Source: Selaginella tamariscina (Eukaryota > Streptophyta > Lycopodiopsida > Selaginellales > Selaginellaceae). Taken from it: DNA of 64,000 nucleotides. Position 1 is the stretch's first letter. Every line of letters begins with the position of its first letter. The notes beneath the pieces were generated by a model. That model worked only from the letters and a program-made list of their open reading frames with translations. It had not been told where the DNA came from and did no database searches. The DNA is taken from assembly GCA_003024785.1 (NCBI GenBank), contig PUQB01000397.1, positions 45,983-109,982 on the forward strand, written 5' to 3'. The position numbers were made by a program, and so were the translations under genes. This document shows, piece after piece, positions 49,277 through 63,916 of this stretch.

Positions 49277-52200
49277 ATGGAGGAAGGGCGGACTCTCACG
49301 GGGGACGAGGAAGCGTTCCGAGGTATGAGCGGATCTGAGCTTCGAGAGCTTATAAATGGGGGCCATGGCAGCCAAAGGAAATACACAGGCTACACCAGGA
49401 ACATGCTCATCAACAGCATCCGCCGTACCAAATCCCCACCCGTTCGTCCGCAATCTTCTCCAATCCCTAATCCCATGGATTCTACCGCTCCTCCATCTCC
49501 GTCGTGCCCTAATCCCGCTTGCCGTGCCGTGCTGCAGCATCTCGGCTTCTGTAAGAGGTTCTTTCATCTTAATTCTATTACTAAATCTAGAAATGTAGCA
49601 TTTTTAATATGTGTATACAAGGGCTAATGGTGTATACCACTTGTTAACAGGTGTTCGGTGTTGTATTTGCAAGAAGTATGATGATAATAAGGATCCCAGC
49701 TTGTGGGCTGTGTGTGGGGATGGTGATACTTCCTCAGGCTGCTGTGGATTTTCATGCCACTTGGAATGTGGTGTTCAGGCCTGCAACCCAGTTGTTGCTG
49801 CTGGGAGTTATCATTGCTCCAACTGTGGAAATGTTACTAGTCTGCTCAGGTAAATCACATTGATTAGAGCATATCTTTCATATTATCTTGCTCTAGCCTG
49901 AAATTGTCTTTCTTGGATATGTGGAGTATGGGGAAGGCCTGTTGCCCATATAAAAGAATGCTTAATGTGTAATTTTAATGTACTTAGACATGCATGCATA
50001 GATACGTATCTATATTTATTTATACTAGTATATACTTGTTAAGGCCTTTACTTATACAAAAATATATAGTTAGTGAACATTAAGCCGTTGACTTATCAAA
50101 CAGCTAATGCAAAGCTACCCCGAAATTACATAATGTATATCACAGTTTCTCATACATCGTTATATATATATATATAGCAATTTACTAATCTATAATGATA
50201 ATATGGAGTACTAGATATAACGATATACACATTATATAATACTTTGTCTGTAATAAAATTATATACTATGGATACTGTATTTATATATCTAGTGCCTGTC
50301 TTTCTGGCCGAGAGTTGGTTTATTCGCATAGTTTAGTAATGCTTAACGTACTTTATATTTATTAATATACAGACTATACCACTATTACTTCATTCAGGTG
50401 CTGGAAGAAGCAGTTAGTACAGGCAAAGGCAGCAAGAAGAGTAGACGTTTTATATCAAAGGCTGGCACTTGCAACCAAGATATTAAACGGCTCTGAAAAG
50501 TTTCATACATGTAACGAGCTTGTGTTAGCGGCTATTGACGAGCTCACGCGGGAGATTAGTCCCGTACCTCCTGTCTCTGCTAAGCGTATTGTTAATCGTC
50601 TCCCTTCGATTAATTCCATTCTTCAGTTCATACGAGATGCTCTTGACGCCTTTGATGCTCTTGCTGATCCTTCTGAGAAGGAAGAACCGCGTATCCCAGG
50701 TGAGTATACACATACCGTGTGTGTTTATGTGTTTCATGACAACTCTCTCTCTCTCTCTCGACCAAATTGTATATATAAATATGTCTGTGTGTATGCTTAT
50801 CTATGTGTGCTCCAGATGCAATTAGATATTGAACTTCCAGCTTATTTCATCCTTTGTCTTGCTTGCTACGTTCTTTACTAGGCTTTGATATTATACAACA
50901 TTGTTTTCGTCACGTTGTATTACTTGATGAAACCATAAACCTTTCATCTAGAAAATCTGATCTTATGTCACACTAAATGCTTTTGATGTGGCAATTGGTG
51001 TTAAGATTTTGTTCCGTCATTGCCTCTGGTACTACTTTTTCACAATATGTTGGAACCAACTAAAATTACGGTTCTCTCTTCTAGTAATTATGTTTGTAAT
51101 ATGCACGCACTTATAGACATTCTCAGATGTGTGGATATAAATGCTAACATTCTTCTTCTCGGATTTCATTTAAGTCTGTCCGGAGTATGAGTTGGAAATT
51201 CAAGAGGTGACCTCCGACTCCATCCAGCTACATGTGAAGGAGAAAGGACCAAGTGGCGTCGCAGTAATAGGGTACAAGGTGTGGCACAGGAACCGTGGTC
51301 ATTACCGTACTTCGCCATCGAGAATAATCCTTGCTGGAGAGAATGTCACGCTGTCACACCTGTGTCCTGGCACGCAATATACTTTCAAAGTCGTGGCATT
51401 CTCGGCAACTGGTGACGTGGCAACCAAGTATGCAAAGTGCGTCACTAAGGAGCGAGAGACACAGAAAGAAATAGGAGAGAAGGGTGATGTGAATGACAAG
51501 GAAGATATAGAAACAAGTCCAATTCGACGAGAACGGCGATTATCCGAACTCCCAGTTTCACCCCTAAGTATGTGCATAATTAGATATATATGTGATCCAT
51601 ACATGCATAAGATATTAAAGATAAGCACAGATGTGATATACATCTTTACGAATTACGTGTTTATCTGCACACTCCCTACACACACACACACACACAAATA
51701 AAAACACTCCACACAATAATCTGCTTTTATAACTTGTTTCTCTACTTAAGTAGATATGGGCCGCCAAGAAACTGCGTTGGAGAGCATTCCAGGTGCATGT
51801 TTAGATGCACTGGCAGATTTGGCAGCGGCTGAGTTGAACAAGCCCACATACACAACTGGTACGTATACATCGTGTATGTGTGCGTAATGGTATATACATA
51901 AAGATTCATTCATGTATGTTTGTGAGAACCATATGCAACATGCATATGCATACATACTCTTCTCTTCTCTCTCTCTCTGCAATACACAAACATTTTTAGC
52001 CCTCCTACACACTTACACACGCACTTTCTGCTTTGAGCAGACGAAGGGGCTGCGAGCTTGGAAGAGCTTAGCAATCAGGTGAAGCAAAAATTAGAAGCAA
52101 TTACGAGGCCATCCAATATTAGAAAACGCTCGGAGAAGCCAGTAAGTTAATACTGTTTAAGTGCAATATTTATAGCATAGCATCTGTTGGTTCAAGGTCG

Positions 52201-54177
52201 ATTTTGTGTGTGGGTGATAGCAGATACATAGAAGCTTAGACAGTGCAAATGTTATATTATATATATACTATTCATCATATTATTAATATCATAGATTATA
52301 AGTGTATAGTTCCATATAGCTATATTTTCACATTTCAGGAACCCCCGAAACAATGTAGGATTCATATTGACCTTGAAGCTCCTCCTGAAGAGGAACCAGA
52401 GCCCTTTTATGCACAGGTGCTTTTAAATCATCCACACACACACACAACGTAATCCTTGTATGTAACTGTGCCATGTAGTCATATGTATATTAATCTAACA
52501 ACCAAAATCGTGAGCTAGTTTTATTTCAGGCAACTCAAAATCGTGACAAACAACCAGCAGTTGTTAACCAGATGAAGAAGACGTCAACTAGTAAGAACGA
52601 GGTAGTCTATTTATTTAATGATCAGTTATTATCAAGAACACGAATAAATATGTATAGTATACAAATTTATAAGACTAAGTAGATAAAAAGCTTACCAGCT
52701 TACCAACACGTTAAACAGACAAGGTATATAATGAGTATGTATCTTCTTCATTTATTATACTCTTGAACAGATTTGTTCTGATTTTTCACAGTTCTATTTT
52801 TTATTCAATGAACATCTCTCTCTCAGACACACGCACACGTACACTGACTAACTATTATTTCAGGCAATTCCAAACACCCAACAAGTAATGACGAAGGACA
52901 ATCTTACTTCCCAAGCCGGTGTCCAGGTTGAGCTTATATTATAACTAACGTTTACATATGATGTACATGAAATTAATCTTGCATTTATTATTTGAAAATA
53001 GTTTCCGAATAAACAATACTATTCTATATCCTACTTGATACATATACATCACCTTAACACATGCATGCATACAACATTGTACTTACGTGCATATGCGTGT
53101 GTGTAAATAGGCATTAGTATTAATGTTCTTTCTCTTCCAGGAAAATCCATTTATGTCTGTTGAAGAAGCTGGGCTTAGCATATGGAAAAAGGAAGCTGCC
53201 AGGTCGAAGAGTTTTAATTTCATCCCAAAACCCCCATTGGTGATAATTAATATATAATATATCCATATTAACAGCTGAGATATTCTATCTAATAACTAGT
53301 CTATATACATGTGTTATCCATAAAACACTCTATATATATGTATATGTATGTACACACACATGCAGCTGCTTGGTTAATAAAATATATATCATTTGCAGAA
53401 TCAGGTGGTACAACAAGTTAACAATACGACCACTAGCCCTGGTAAGGGTGAAGACAAGGGGAAGAAAAGGGCACACAGTGTACCGAAGCCAGAGGAAGTA
53501 ATAATTCCGAAAATTGTACCGAGGAAAGGACCTGGACCAGCATTGGTGGAGAAGCTGGTAAATACATAAATATACATATACATTCATGGTATGTATATAT
53601 GTGTTATCTATGTGACTATAATGAACACTGGTAACCAACAATAACAATGAGTAGTACGACAGTACCATTAGATATTATTAATATTCCATACAACATATAT
53701 ATGTAATGAATCGTCAGTCACACACACACACACACATACTATTTATGTCAGGTTGGTGGGAAGAAGACGGTGGACGGTCGAATGTTCGAGGACTGCTTGA
53801 AGATAGTGAGATGGTTGGAGGTATGCGGGCATATACGAAGTGATTTCCGGGTTCGATTCTTTACATGGCTGTCTCTTCGAGCTGATGAAAATCAGAAGAA
53901 GATTGTGAGCGTTTACATAGACACCATGATTGGTGATCCAAGCGATTTGGCTGCACAGGTGTGTACGCGTGTTTGTGTGTGTGTGTGTGATGTGTATATA
54001 TCTGTATCTACATAAAGTCGTCGTTAACGTAATTTGCAGATAGTAAACACACACACACACGCACGCGTATACATAAGATACCTATACTTATATATGTCTA
54101 AAACATTTCAGCTTGTGGACGCCTTCGATCAGACTATACGAGCTTCAAGACGCAAAGTTCATTACGATTGGAGTTAG
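49277..54177 (+). CDS. VEL family (VIN3-like) PHD finger protein, complete
   Basis: Thirteen exons: 49277-49550, 49651-49849, 50398-50699, 51175-51567, 51754-51858, 52041-52141, 52339-52416, 52530-52601, 52864-52926, 53141-53239, 53399-53557, 53752-53958, 54112-54177. All have GT/AG borders, phases agree, and 2118 nt give 705 residues. Order: N-terminal helical region with RKYTGYTRNMLI; zinc finger CPNPACRAVL..GFC; PHD finger (RCCICKKYDDNKDPSLWAVC, CCGFSCHLEC, HCSNC); post-PHD helices (CWKKQLVQAKAARRVDVL); fibronectin III domain (YELEIQEVTSDSIQLHV, GYKVWHRN, TQYTFKVVAF); basic linker; C-terminal VEL domain (FEDCLKIVRWLEVCGHI, LSLRADENQKKIVSVYIDTM). VEL proteins join Polycomb complex PRC2 in the nucleus and polymerise through the VEL domain to hold chromatin silencing, as VIN3 and VRN5 do in vernalisation. 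The N-terminal region before the KYTGYT motif is shorter than in flowering plants. Confidence 0.95.
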
Positions 54178-55199
54178 ACTAATACAGGTAAGATAGTGTG
54201 TCTGTGTGTGTGTGTGTGTGCGCGTGCGTGTGTACATATATGTTCTTATACATGTATGTGTAAATAACAGTGAATGAGGACTGGGATGTAGTGTATATAC
54301 AAGATCCAGATGTACTACAATGGAGATAACTCGATGATTAAACTGAAATCAGCTGTTGATTTTTTAAGGCTGTAGTATACATTTTTCTACATTCGGCGTT
54401 GTTAGAGTATTTAATATAACATAGTTTTTTAAAGGATATAATGTTATTTAAAAATATCAACATGTTATTAGTAATAACATCTCTTTATTTAAGTACTAGT
54501 TAGATATGTAAATAATAAAATGTATATGTCTGCATAAATATGATTAAGTTTATGTATGTAAAATTTATTTAAATTCAAATTCTTTGTCTATATGTATTCT
54601 TCACAAGTTTTTTCAAATTTATAATTAACTTATTAATTATTTAGAATATATATATATAATATACCTTTTCTTTGTATATACTGCTTCACTTCGCTGTATT
54701 TAAATGTATTTATGCTTGTCTACAAAATACATACTTATGTTTATATATTTTGCTTTAATTTTAATATATATATATATTATATACTTTAATTCTTTGTTAA
54801 GACTTTAAAAGTAAAAAGAAAGATTCCTAGGTATATTATTTTCCTTGTATTTACTTATGACATATACATATATACATACACTTCTACAGCATGCTATTGG
54901 CTTGTTCATATAAGCATGTTTATGATCAATATATACACATATATACATATAACTACCTTTAAATGTATGCGTATACATATATGCGCGCACGTATTTCAAA
55001 AGGTATATTCTAGAGAGTAAGAAAATATAACAAATATACCTCCACTAAACCTAAAAATTTGAATACGTCTTTATTACCGTTAGATTTTCAAACTTTAAAT
55101 GTACACATTTCTGAGCGTTGGATTTTAAGTTTTGATCTGAACCGTTCGTCTTAACATGTATGTTGAAGAACTTGTTAGGGTTTGTGGGGGAGCAAAAGA
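54178..55199. other. VEL 3' region and cystatin upstream region
   Basis: AT-rich; AATAAAATG at 54514 is a possible polyadenylation signal for VEL. No gene seen. The last ~80 bp before 55200 is the cystatin leader. Confidence 0.4.
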
Positions 55200-55761
55200 A
55201 TGGCGTCAAGAGTGTATGCGTTTCTGTTCGTCGGATTTTTAATCATCGGTACCGTAAGTTGCCAAACTGCGGGAGGCTGGGAGCCCGCTGATCCATCCGA
55301 TCCCAAGTTGTATCTCTTGGTGAATTTGCAGTATCTGAACACAATAAGAGCAGTGTAAGTTAAATATACAGTAATAATTAATTAATGCTATTTAATTATA
55401 TTATGCATGTATTATTATAAAGTAAATTATATTAATATAAAATTTAAAATTTATTTAATTTAATGTCTAAGTGTATATTTGAATTTAATGCAATTTATTA
55501 GAATTTCTAAATAGTAATTCTTAAACATGCACTAATACTAAGTAAATTATCAATACTAAATTCTACTGTTTACATATTAATATATACATATATAGATATA
55601 TATATTTAATAATGAATAGTGTATATAGAAATTCAATTCAAAGTGTATTTAAATAATCAATATGATAATTATAGTCGCCAACCCACACACGCACGCACGC
55701 ACGCACAACAAACTTTCTTCTACCCAACTGCGTGTTAACCCATAAAGCACGTTTGTATTGA

Positions 55762-55823
<62 letters not shown>

Positions 55824-56144
55824 ACACGCACACACACACAATCGTTTCTATAGCTTATATATCTTGCATTTTGTGTGTATTTATATGCATGCAGAGGAAT
55901 GTGCGTGTGTGTGTGTTAACCAGCATGCGAGTTACTAATAGCTAACTTTATCCCCACTTATATGTAGGATGGCAACAGCCCCAAGCTAGAGTTTTCAAAG
56001 GTGCTGGAAGCATATAAGCAGGTAGTGTCAGGGCTTATATACAGGATTAAGATGGAAGCATCTGGAGCTAAATACGAGGCCAAGGTCTGGGTTAAGGATT
56101 GGGAGAACTTTAAGCAGCTCATGGATTTCAAGGCTATCAGTTAA
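55200..56144 (+). CDS. secreted phytocystatin (cysteine protease inhibitor)
   Basis: Two exons, 55200-55352 and 55968-56144, encode 109 residues. MASRVYAFLFVGFLIIGTVS is a signal peptide. Cystatin landmarks: N-terminal Gly-Gly (TAGGWEPADPSDP), central QVVSG (the Q-x-V-x-G loop) at about residue 69, and KLEFSKVLEAYKQVV / YEAKVWVKDWENFKQLMDF for the remaining strands. Cystatins block papain-like proteases by inserting these loops into the active site. Oddities: the usual Pro-Trp of the second loop is Asp-Trp, and the LARFAV-type helix motif is weak (LVNLQYLN). The frame-keeping donor is GCA|GTGTAA; a stronger-looking GTAAGT 2 bp further would shift the frame. A long (CT)n(CA)n repeat lies in the intron. 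The gene is intact, unlike its downstream neighbours. Confidence 0.85.
55764..55822. repeat. (CT)n(CA)n microsatellite in the cystatin intron
   Basis: About 40 bases of CT followed by about 18 of CA. Confidence 0.9.
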
Positions 56145-56417
56145 ATATGTACAGGTTAACCCTCATAAATAATAATCGTTGCCTCTGTGTATATATATGT
56201 GTGTTGTATACACCTTGTCTTCAAATGCACTATACACACGAATACATATAGCTTTTAACACACACGCACACACACACACACAAACACGGGGTGTTGCGTG
56301 TCTGAGAGAGCCTTAAGAATACAGGGACTCTGTTTTAGGGTTTATAGTGCGAAGAGATTAGGGCAAGAAAGCGGGAGCATGCGCGGTACTGACTCGTTCT
56401 GAATGCATTCTTTTCAG

Positions 56418-57840
<1,423 letters not shown>

Positions 57841-58634
57841 ACACGTCAACAAGGTGGCAGCCCAGTATCCGAGGTTTGCTTTATATTTATATATCATAGA
57901 AGTATATTATGTAAGCTACACGCATAATACACACACATGCATACATACACGCAGTCTGTGTAGATTGCTTATTAAGCAATGCAATCATGCATTTCAATGG
58001 CTTATCAGCGTTTTTGGATACATTCCAAGATGCAGTGAGACTCAAGCCACTTACACACGCATACGTGTAGTATGTGTGTCTGCATATAAGCGTGTACACC
58101 ACATGTGTATGTGATTATTGAGCTCATTAGATTATTCGTTCAGAGAATTAATATTAGGTAGCACCGTACAGAGCCGGTTTGGCCATGCTGGCGGAGAATA
58201 ACTTGCCGCTCGCGCCTATAACCATTCCGACAATTGGGCCATAGAAAATGTGGTCAGTCGTACGGAGCCAGCCAAGAGTTTCCTTTTACTAGCAAACAAA
58301 CCTCTGTTGGGAAAAGGACAGATATGTCTGGGCGCTCCACCAGATAGCTGGCATCATCGCACTCACGTGATCAATGCGCAGGACTCATCCGCGTGACGCG
58401 TGTCTATAGCGCTTAGCCGTCTTCGCAAATATGCCGGGAAGCTCCGGAAAAGTGTACTGATGATGAGCTGGCAAGGTCTTGCGCGTAACTTTTGACGTTA
58501 CACGTGGCGCTGTTGTAACAGCTGGATCGGCGTTATTAAACGGCTAAGATGCATCTGTTCTTGGTGTTCTAAAACCCTGCAGCATACATAGGATTATTAG
58601 TCTCTCTCCTTTAGTGAATCATTGGCAATGTGCC
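57841..58634. promoter_or_regulatory. region upstream of the fasciclin-like gene, with ACGT-core motifs
   Basis: 58150-58560 is richer in G+C than its surroundings. It contains TCACGTGATC near 58366, CGTGACGCGTG near 58391 and CACGTGGCG at 58501. These are G-box or ABRE-like motifs placed 130-270 bp before the start codon at 58635. No TATA box is clear. Regulatory function is inferred from position and motif only. 57841-58150 has no gene. Confidence 0.4.
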
Positions 58635-60070
58635 ATGGCGTGTATGAATGACCTACATTTCTTTCTCGTGTTCATCTCGTTCTTGGCGCTACCAGGGATC
58701 CATGCATTTCAATCCGGGGCGGCGCTGAATTCGAGCGATTCAGGTAATGTTTCATCGACATCCGTGCTCGCGGCGCTTCTTGAATCGCCGCATACCGAGA
58801 TGATGGAGCTCGTGGAGCAAGCAGGGATGCTGCAATCGCTTGAATCGGCAGCGGAGAGGCACAATCTGACGATCTTTGCCCCGAAATGACTTCTTGGGCT
58901 ACATTTCGACTCCGATTTCAAGAAGTTCCTGTTGCAGCCCGGGAATGTCAAGCTTCTCCAGAGCGTCGTCATGTTTCATGTTCTTCCGCAGAGAATCGGC
59001 GCCTTGGAGTGGAGCGATTCCAAGATTAGGAGTCTTTCCGGCGAAGAAATCCATCTACATTGGAAAAACAGAGGACGGATTGTAGAGCGCGTGGTTGTCG
59101 ATCTTCCGGACATGATCATCAGGCGCGACGGCGTCGTTCATAGAATCCGAGGCCTGCTCATTCCGAAATCCGTGGAGAACGCATACGCTGCAGCGCGTAT
59201 GAGGATCCATCCTTCTTCGGCTGTTCTTCCGCAAGCCGCTCCGACTCCTGAACATATTCGGACCGATCCGAGGCTCTTTCATGTGGACTTTCCGATCCGA
59301 TCGTCAAGCGATGACGAAATCGGCTCGGCCCCTGCTCCATCGCCGTCTTCCGGCGCGGATTCCATCGACAGACACTTCAGAGTCTCGGATTCATCTCGGA
59401 GCTGACCAGCTATGGCGGATACAACGAAATCGCTGATCTTCTAGTAAATCTCACATCTTTGTCTTCGGAAATTGGTAAGCTCGTGAATGAAGGTCACAGA
59501 TTGACAGTTCTAGTCCCGGATGATCATGCTATCGGCTGCTCACTACAGAGCAGCTAAATGCACCGGGCGGAATTGAATCAATGCTCACGTATCACATCAT
59601 CTCGGAGTATCAAACCGAAGAGAGTCTCTACAGCCTTGCAAGCGACACGACAAGCTGTTCTTCAACACTCTGCACGAGGATCCTCTTGTCGTGCAGGAAG
59701 TCGATGGGGTTGTTCAATTCGGAAGTGGGAAATCCGCGGGGCTTTTGTTGGATCCCAATATCTACACAGACGACAGGATTTCTGTCCAAGGCATCAACAG
59801 TGTGTTGATACCAAGTTTGGATGCAGTTGTTGGCTCTCCTTCGAATCGTCATCGTCGCAGATTATTGCAATCCAAATCGTAAGTTACATGTTCATCCATG
59901 CATCGTTGGTTATGTACATAAGAGGGTGTTATGTGTCTATATTGATTTGTTTTTATGAACATGTGTGTATCTACATTGTAGCGCGCGTTTTTTGTGATTG
60001 CTTGTCTCGCAAACCTACACACGCACACACGTGCGCATATGGAGTCTGTGTTTTATAACAGATTTAAAAA

Positions 60071-60107
<37 letters not shown>

Positions 60108-60161
60108 TTGCTAATGGCATATGTTGGTTGGAACAGGAAAGCTGGGCGGAAGTTTTGCTAG
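58635..60161 (+). pseudogene. fasciclin-like arabinogalactan protein (two FAS1 domains), frame-broken
   Basis: ATG 58635 begins a signal peptide (MACMNDLHFFLVFISFLALP). FAS1 domain 1: MMELVEQAGMLQSLESAAE, LTIFAP, FKKFLLQPGNVKLLQSVVMF. A Pro/Ser-rich APAPSPSSGAD linker follows. FAS1 domain 2: SELTSYGGYNEIADLLVNLT, LTVLVPDDHA, TYHIISEYQTEESLYSLA, DPNIYTDDRISVQGINSVLI. The YGGYNE and YQTEES words match the FLA15-18 group. A small last exon at 60137-60161 follows a GTAAGT donor. Such proteins sit on the cell surface and affect wall adhesion. Breaks: a TGA at 58887-58889 and frame changes near 59395, 59530 and 59650. No GPI anchor signal is seen. Either a recent pseudogene or an unpolished functional gene. 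Confidence 0.82.
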
Positions 60162-61441
60162 GTTTTTCTAGATGGTTGTTGGAGACGATTTAGAATGGTT
60201 TTAGACAATTGAATGCACTTCGGCTTTAAGAGATTGATTCGTTGCAAAAGAAAAGTGTATATATTCTGGCCGATGATTCGTTAAAGATGATTTGTTTTAC
60301 AACTAGTTTTTTGATAAACTTACAAAAAGAATATTCTATCCATATTTGCCAAATAAATATGGTTAAATATAAGTAATTAGAGCTTTTAGGAGTTTTCTGA
60401 GTACTCTAATCTATATGTGTCCATGCAAAGTGTGCATGTGTGTGCTATCCCAACAATGAGAGGATAAATAACTCCTTTTTTATAATGTTCTATTTTCCTA
60501 CAACGGAGTTTGGGAAACACTATTATTCATAACGTCTATTTCAAAAATATCCTTAGTATATTCTTAAGAATATCCAAGCATCATGTCTTTGAATGGCTAG
60601 ACGTGTTGCATGTGTATGATAATGCGGTTAATATGTGTGTACAGTCTCTCTCTATATAATAATGTAGTTGTAATGACCATAAACCTACATATACACATAT
60701 ACACCGACACGTAAGTACCGTTTCTGTTTAAGAAAAGAAACGTAGGCACGCTTCACACACACTTAACGTTAAACATATATCTAACTTGTAAAACATCTGC
60801 ACATATAACTACAGTTTATGCATTATATGCTAAATAAGCGTATAAGCTTCTTATTTGCTTATTTGTTGGCTATAAGCTTGCTTGTATGCAAAGTATACAT
60901 GCATCCTGCATAAACTGTGTTTCATATTTGTTCTATCAAACCCATATACAGGCTACATAAATATGTATACAACATAAGAATATGAATCCATGAATTAAAA
61001 ACCTCTCTCTCTCTCTTCTCTCACACACACACACACAACACACAAATGTCACAGGCTATGATGGATAGATAGATTCATCATTGATGAAGTCTAAAACCTT
61101 ATTTGAAAGAGAAAAACAATGACCGTGGATAAATTCAGAATATCATGGCCGTAAGTCTATATCTAATACATATTACTATGCGTGTGTGTGTCTATAAATG
61201 TGGGTTTGTCACAGGTGGACATAAGGCGCAGATACATCTTATCTGCCTACGCACAATCTTGTGCATATGTGTGCACGCGTGTGCGTGTGCGTCTAATCTA
61301 AGTTAGATTAGACACACACATGACTTATTTGAGGATAAGTATGCATTTGAGTAATGACTTTCTCCACACACACAGACACATATATAAGCTGTTTTACATG
61401 TAAACCTTTATAAGAGCCACAAAAAAGCACACACAAAAACA
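60162..61441. other. intergenic stretch between two convergent genes
   Basis: AT-rich with many (AC)n and (CT)n runs (60069-60108, 61003-61040). No gene seen. Both flanking genes end towards it. Confidence 0.45.
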
Positions 61442-63916
61442 TCACGACTTATCTGTATGCCCGTCTTGGGCAATCTCTCTACGTGATGCCTCCCACAGTT
61501 GGTCCTCAATGCCCAGCTTACGAAGCTCCACCAAACCCGCTCCACTGTACCATAAAAACATCTTAGGCCTTAGGTACTAACATACATACATTCATACATA
61601 CAGACAGACAGACAGACACACACACACACATATGGGTAAATTTAACCAAGGAAAAGAAGTAGAATAAAAACTTTGACTTATAGGTGTCTGTGCGTTAATA
61701 ACTCATGTTTATGTAAACTGACATACAACCGTAATTACCATCAACAGCATCATGAAAAGTGGGGTAATGTTGCTTCTGCTAAGCCAGTTTTGTAATCGCT
61801 CATCCGCAATATTTCTTCTATATTGTTGTTCTTTGCTCTACGCCAAAAATAGCATAACCATGCCCTATAACAAAAGGTACGCATATCAGCGTGTCCGTGT
61901 GTGATTAACGGATATCGTATCGAAAACATATCTAGCAACATTATAAGGACATGCGTGCACAGAGAAACAAAGCGAAGGGGATGCCTACCTGTTTGAACTG
62001 TACATCCTCCTTCCTACTTAAGTCTGACAAAAAATACAAAACCTCAGATAAGTACAAATACACATTTAAAAGAACATACCCATAGATTCGACAAGTTTGG
62101 GACCGTCCGATGATCTTGCATCTGCAATGTTCAATGTTAATTAAATAATCACAACCACACACACGTCGGACGCACGCACGCACCTGCATGGCTAACTCTA
62201 AGCAAACTCGGACGACGGTTTTCAGCCATTGCAAGTAATACTGCATCTTCGACCTAGCAAACCAGAAATTTAACATTAAAATAAGTAATCAAATGCAATT
62301 TTATGGAAGATGAGATCATTAACAATACTTCTATATATGTAAATATACATATATATATATTGCTATTAAGATAGATAAACTGTTATTAACTAATTACATA
62401 AGAAGCTTACCTTTAATGATGCAAGCTCCCGCAATCCCTTTTCAACTGATAGCATACTTTCAATGTTTCCATCTCCATGATGTCATTTACATCTCGTGAT
62501 GTCTTTTTGTTATCCTCGTTTCCTACATATTAATAAATATTTGATATTCTCACCTGTGTATATCGCATATATGATATGCACATAACACGCACATGTACAG
62601 ATATCTCGCATGTTATTATTAGTTAATCGCCTTCAAAACCGTCTAGGTATCTGATATTACCTGTGGGCTCCTCATTGGCCCTTTGTCCAGCAGATAGTAC
62701 AACTCCAAAGAAGAGGTGCAAGAGACACCAATGCTCATGTTCATAGGTGCAAGCTCAGAGTGAACTCCTGCAGCAAATGACATAAATAAACAAGTTAATA
62801 AACTATTTATAAGCAATTACATAAATGATAGAATACTATATACATCATAAACAATAAGTTAATACCAACAAATAATCCTTCAACACACGCAGCACACACA
62901 TACACACACACATATACCTGCGGAGACTAGGCCCCAGTAACGGGCAAGCCAGCAACGTTTGAGTACAACCTCTTCGGAACAAGAATGATACAAGTATCAA
63001 GAATATATCAAATGCTAACATACTCTATTCATAATAAATACTTGCTATGAATATATATTTTTGTTTTAACTATGAATATATACAATTATACTGTTTGTTA
63101 CGTAATAACAAAAATCATAATACAATACTTTCAATGTTATTATACTTTTACTTTAATGATATTATACCACTATCAATATTACATACCATCTCTTCTGTTG
63201 TAAGAATCATTCTGTGAGTCATTGTTTTCAACGCCTTCACTTCCGCGTCTGCTTCTGCTGCTTTTGCTGATGCAGAAACAGCTTCGTCCTTGGCCGCCTG
63301 TAGTTGATGAACATTAACATATGCAGACAAAAAAAGAACTGATTAATAAATAAATTAATCAAATACACAGGAAGTACAGTCGATTAATATGTCTCTGGGA
63401 GTCCTAAATATGTAATTATGTAGTTACATACATGCGCCAGGATTTATACTGTACTCTATAAAACGCCATCTACCGTTATGCTAAGTTAGACCTTTTCATT
63501 CTTCGTGTCATTTCACATTCCCAGCATCACACGCGCAGACACACACGCATAACCACACATACATATTAACAAACCTCGGCTTCTAGGCGTAGAGCTGCGA
63601 TTTCGTCGTCTTTCACGTCTCTTGTTTGTGCTGCAGCTTTAAGTGCGGCCTGAAAGTTTCATTAAAAACATGAGCTATTTAGAAATGGAAATGACAACTC
63701 TGAAAACTCCACCTCACGTTGCTTCAATGCCGCTTCCTTCCTGCAATTAAGACATTTTTTGGCAAAAGATTCAATCTGTATTTATATGTATTATCCTGCG
63801 TGCCTGCGTGAGTGCGTGCGTGCGTGTCTGTATAAAGATGTAACGCAGACACTTGTGAATTAATACCTGTGAAGCAACCGAGCTTCCAACGAAATTCCTT
63901 CTCCAAGGCTTGCAAC
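61442..63916 (-). pseudogene. SCD2-like coiled-coil protein gene, frame-broken, 5' end outside the window
   Basis: Minus-strand exons: 63916-63867, 63740-63713, 63649-63575, 63297-63187, 62969-62918, 62767-62661, 62522-62411, 62253-62184, 62121-62080, 62023-61989, 61864-61739, 61544-61442. The first four form a coiled coil (SLGEGISLEARLLHRKEAAL, AALKAAAQTRD, EADAEVKALKTMTHRMILTT). [76 protein letters not shown] and [20 protein letters not shown] follow, as in the plant coiled-coil family that includes STOMATAL CYTOKINESIS DEFECTIVE2, a membrane-trafficking factor for cytokinesis. One-base frame breaks lie in the exons at 62767-62661, 62522-62411, 61864-61739 (twice) and 61544-61442. The conserved E-E before VVLKRC is lost because the acceptor moved. 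Confidence 0.78.

Noticed and set aside
60984-61320. Possible RNA gene or hairpin near TCTAATCTAAGTTAGATTAGA at 61290
   Set aside because: A short palindrome in microsatellite-rich intergenic DNA; no tRNA, snRNA or snoRNA boxes seen.
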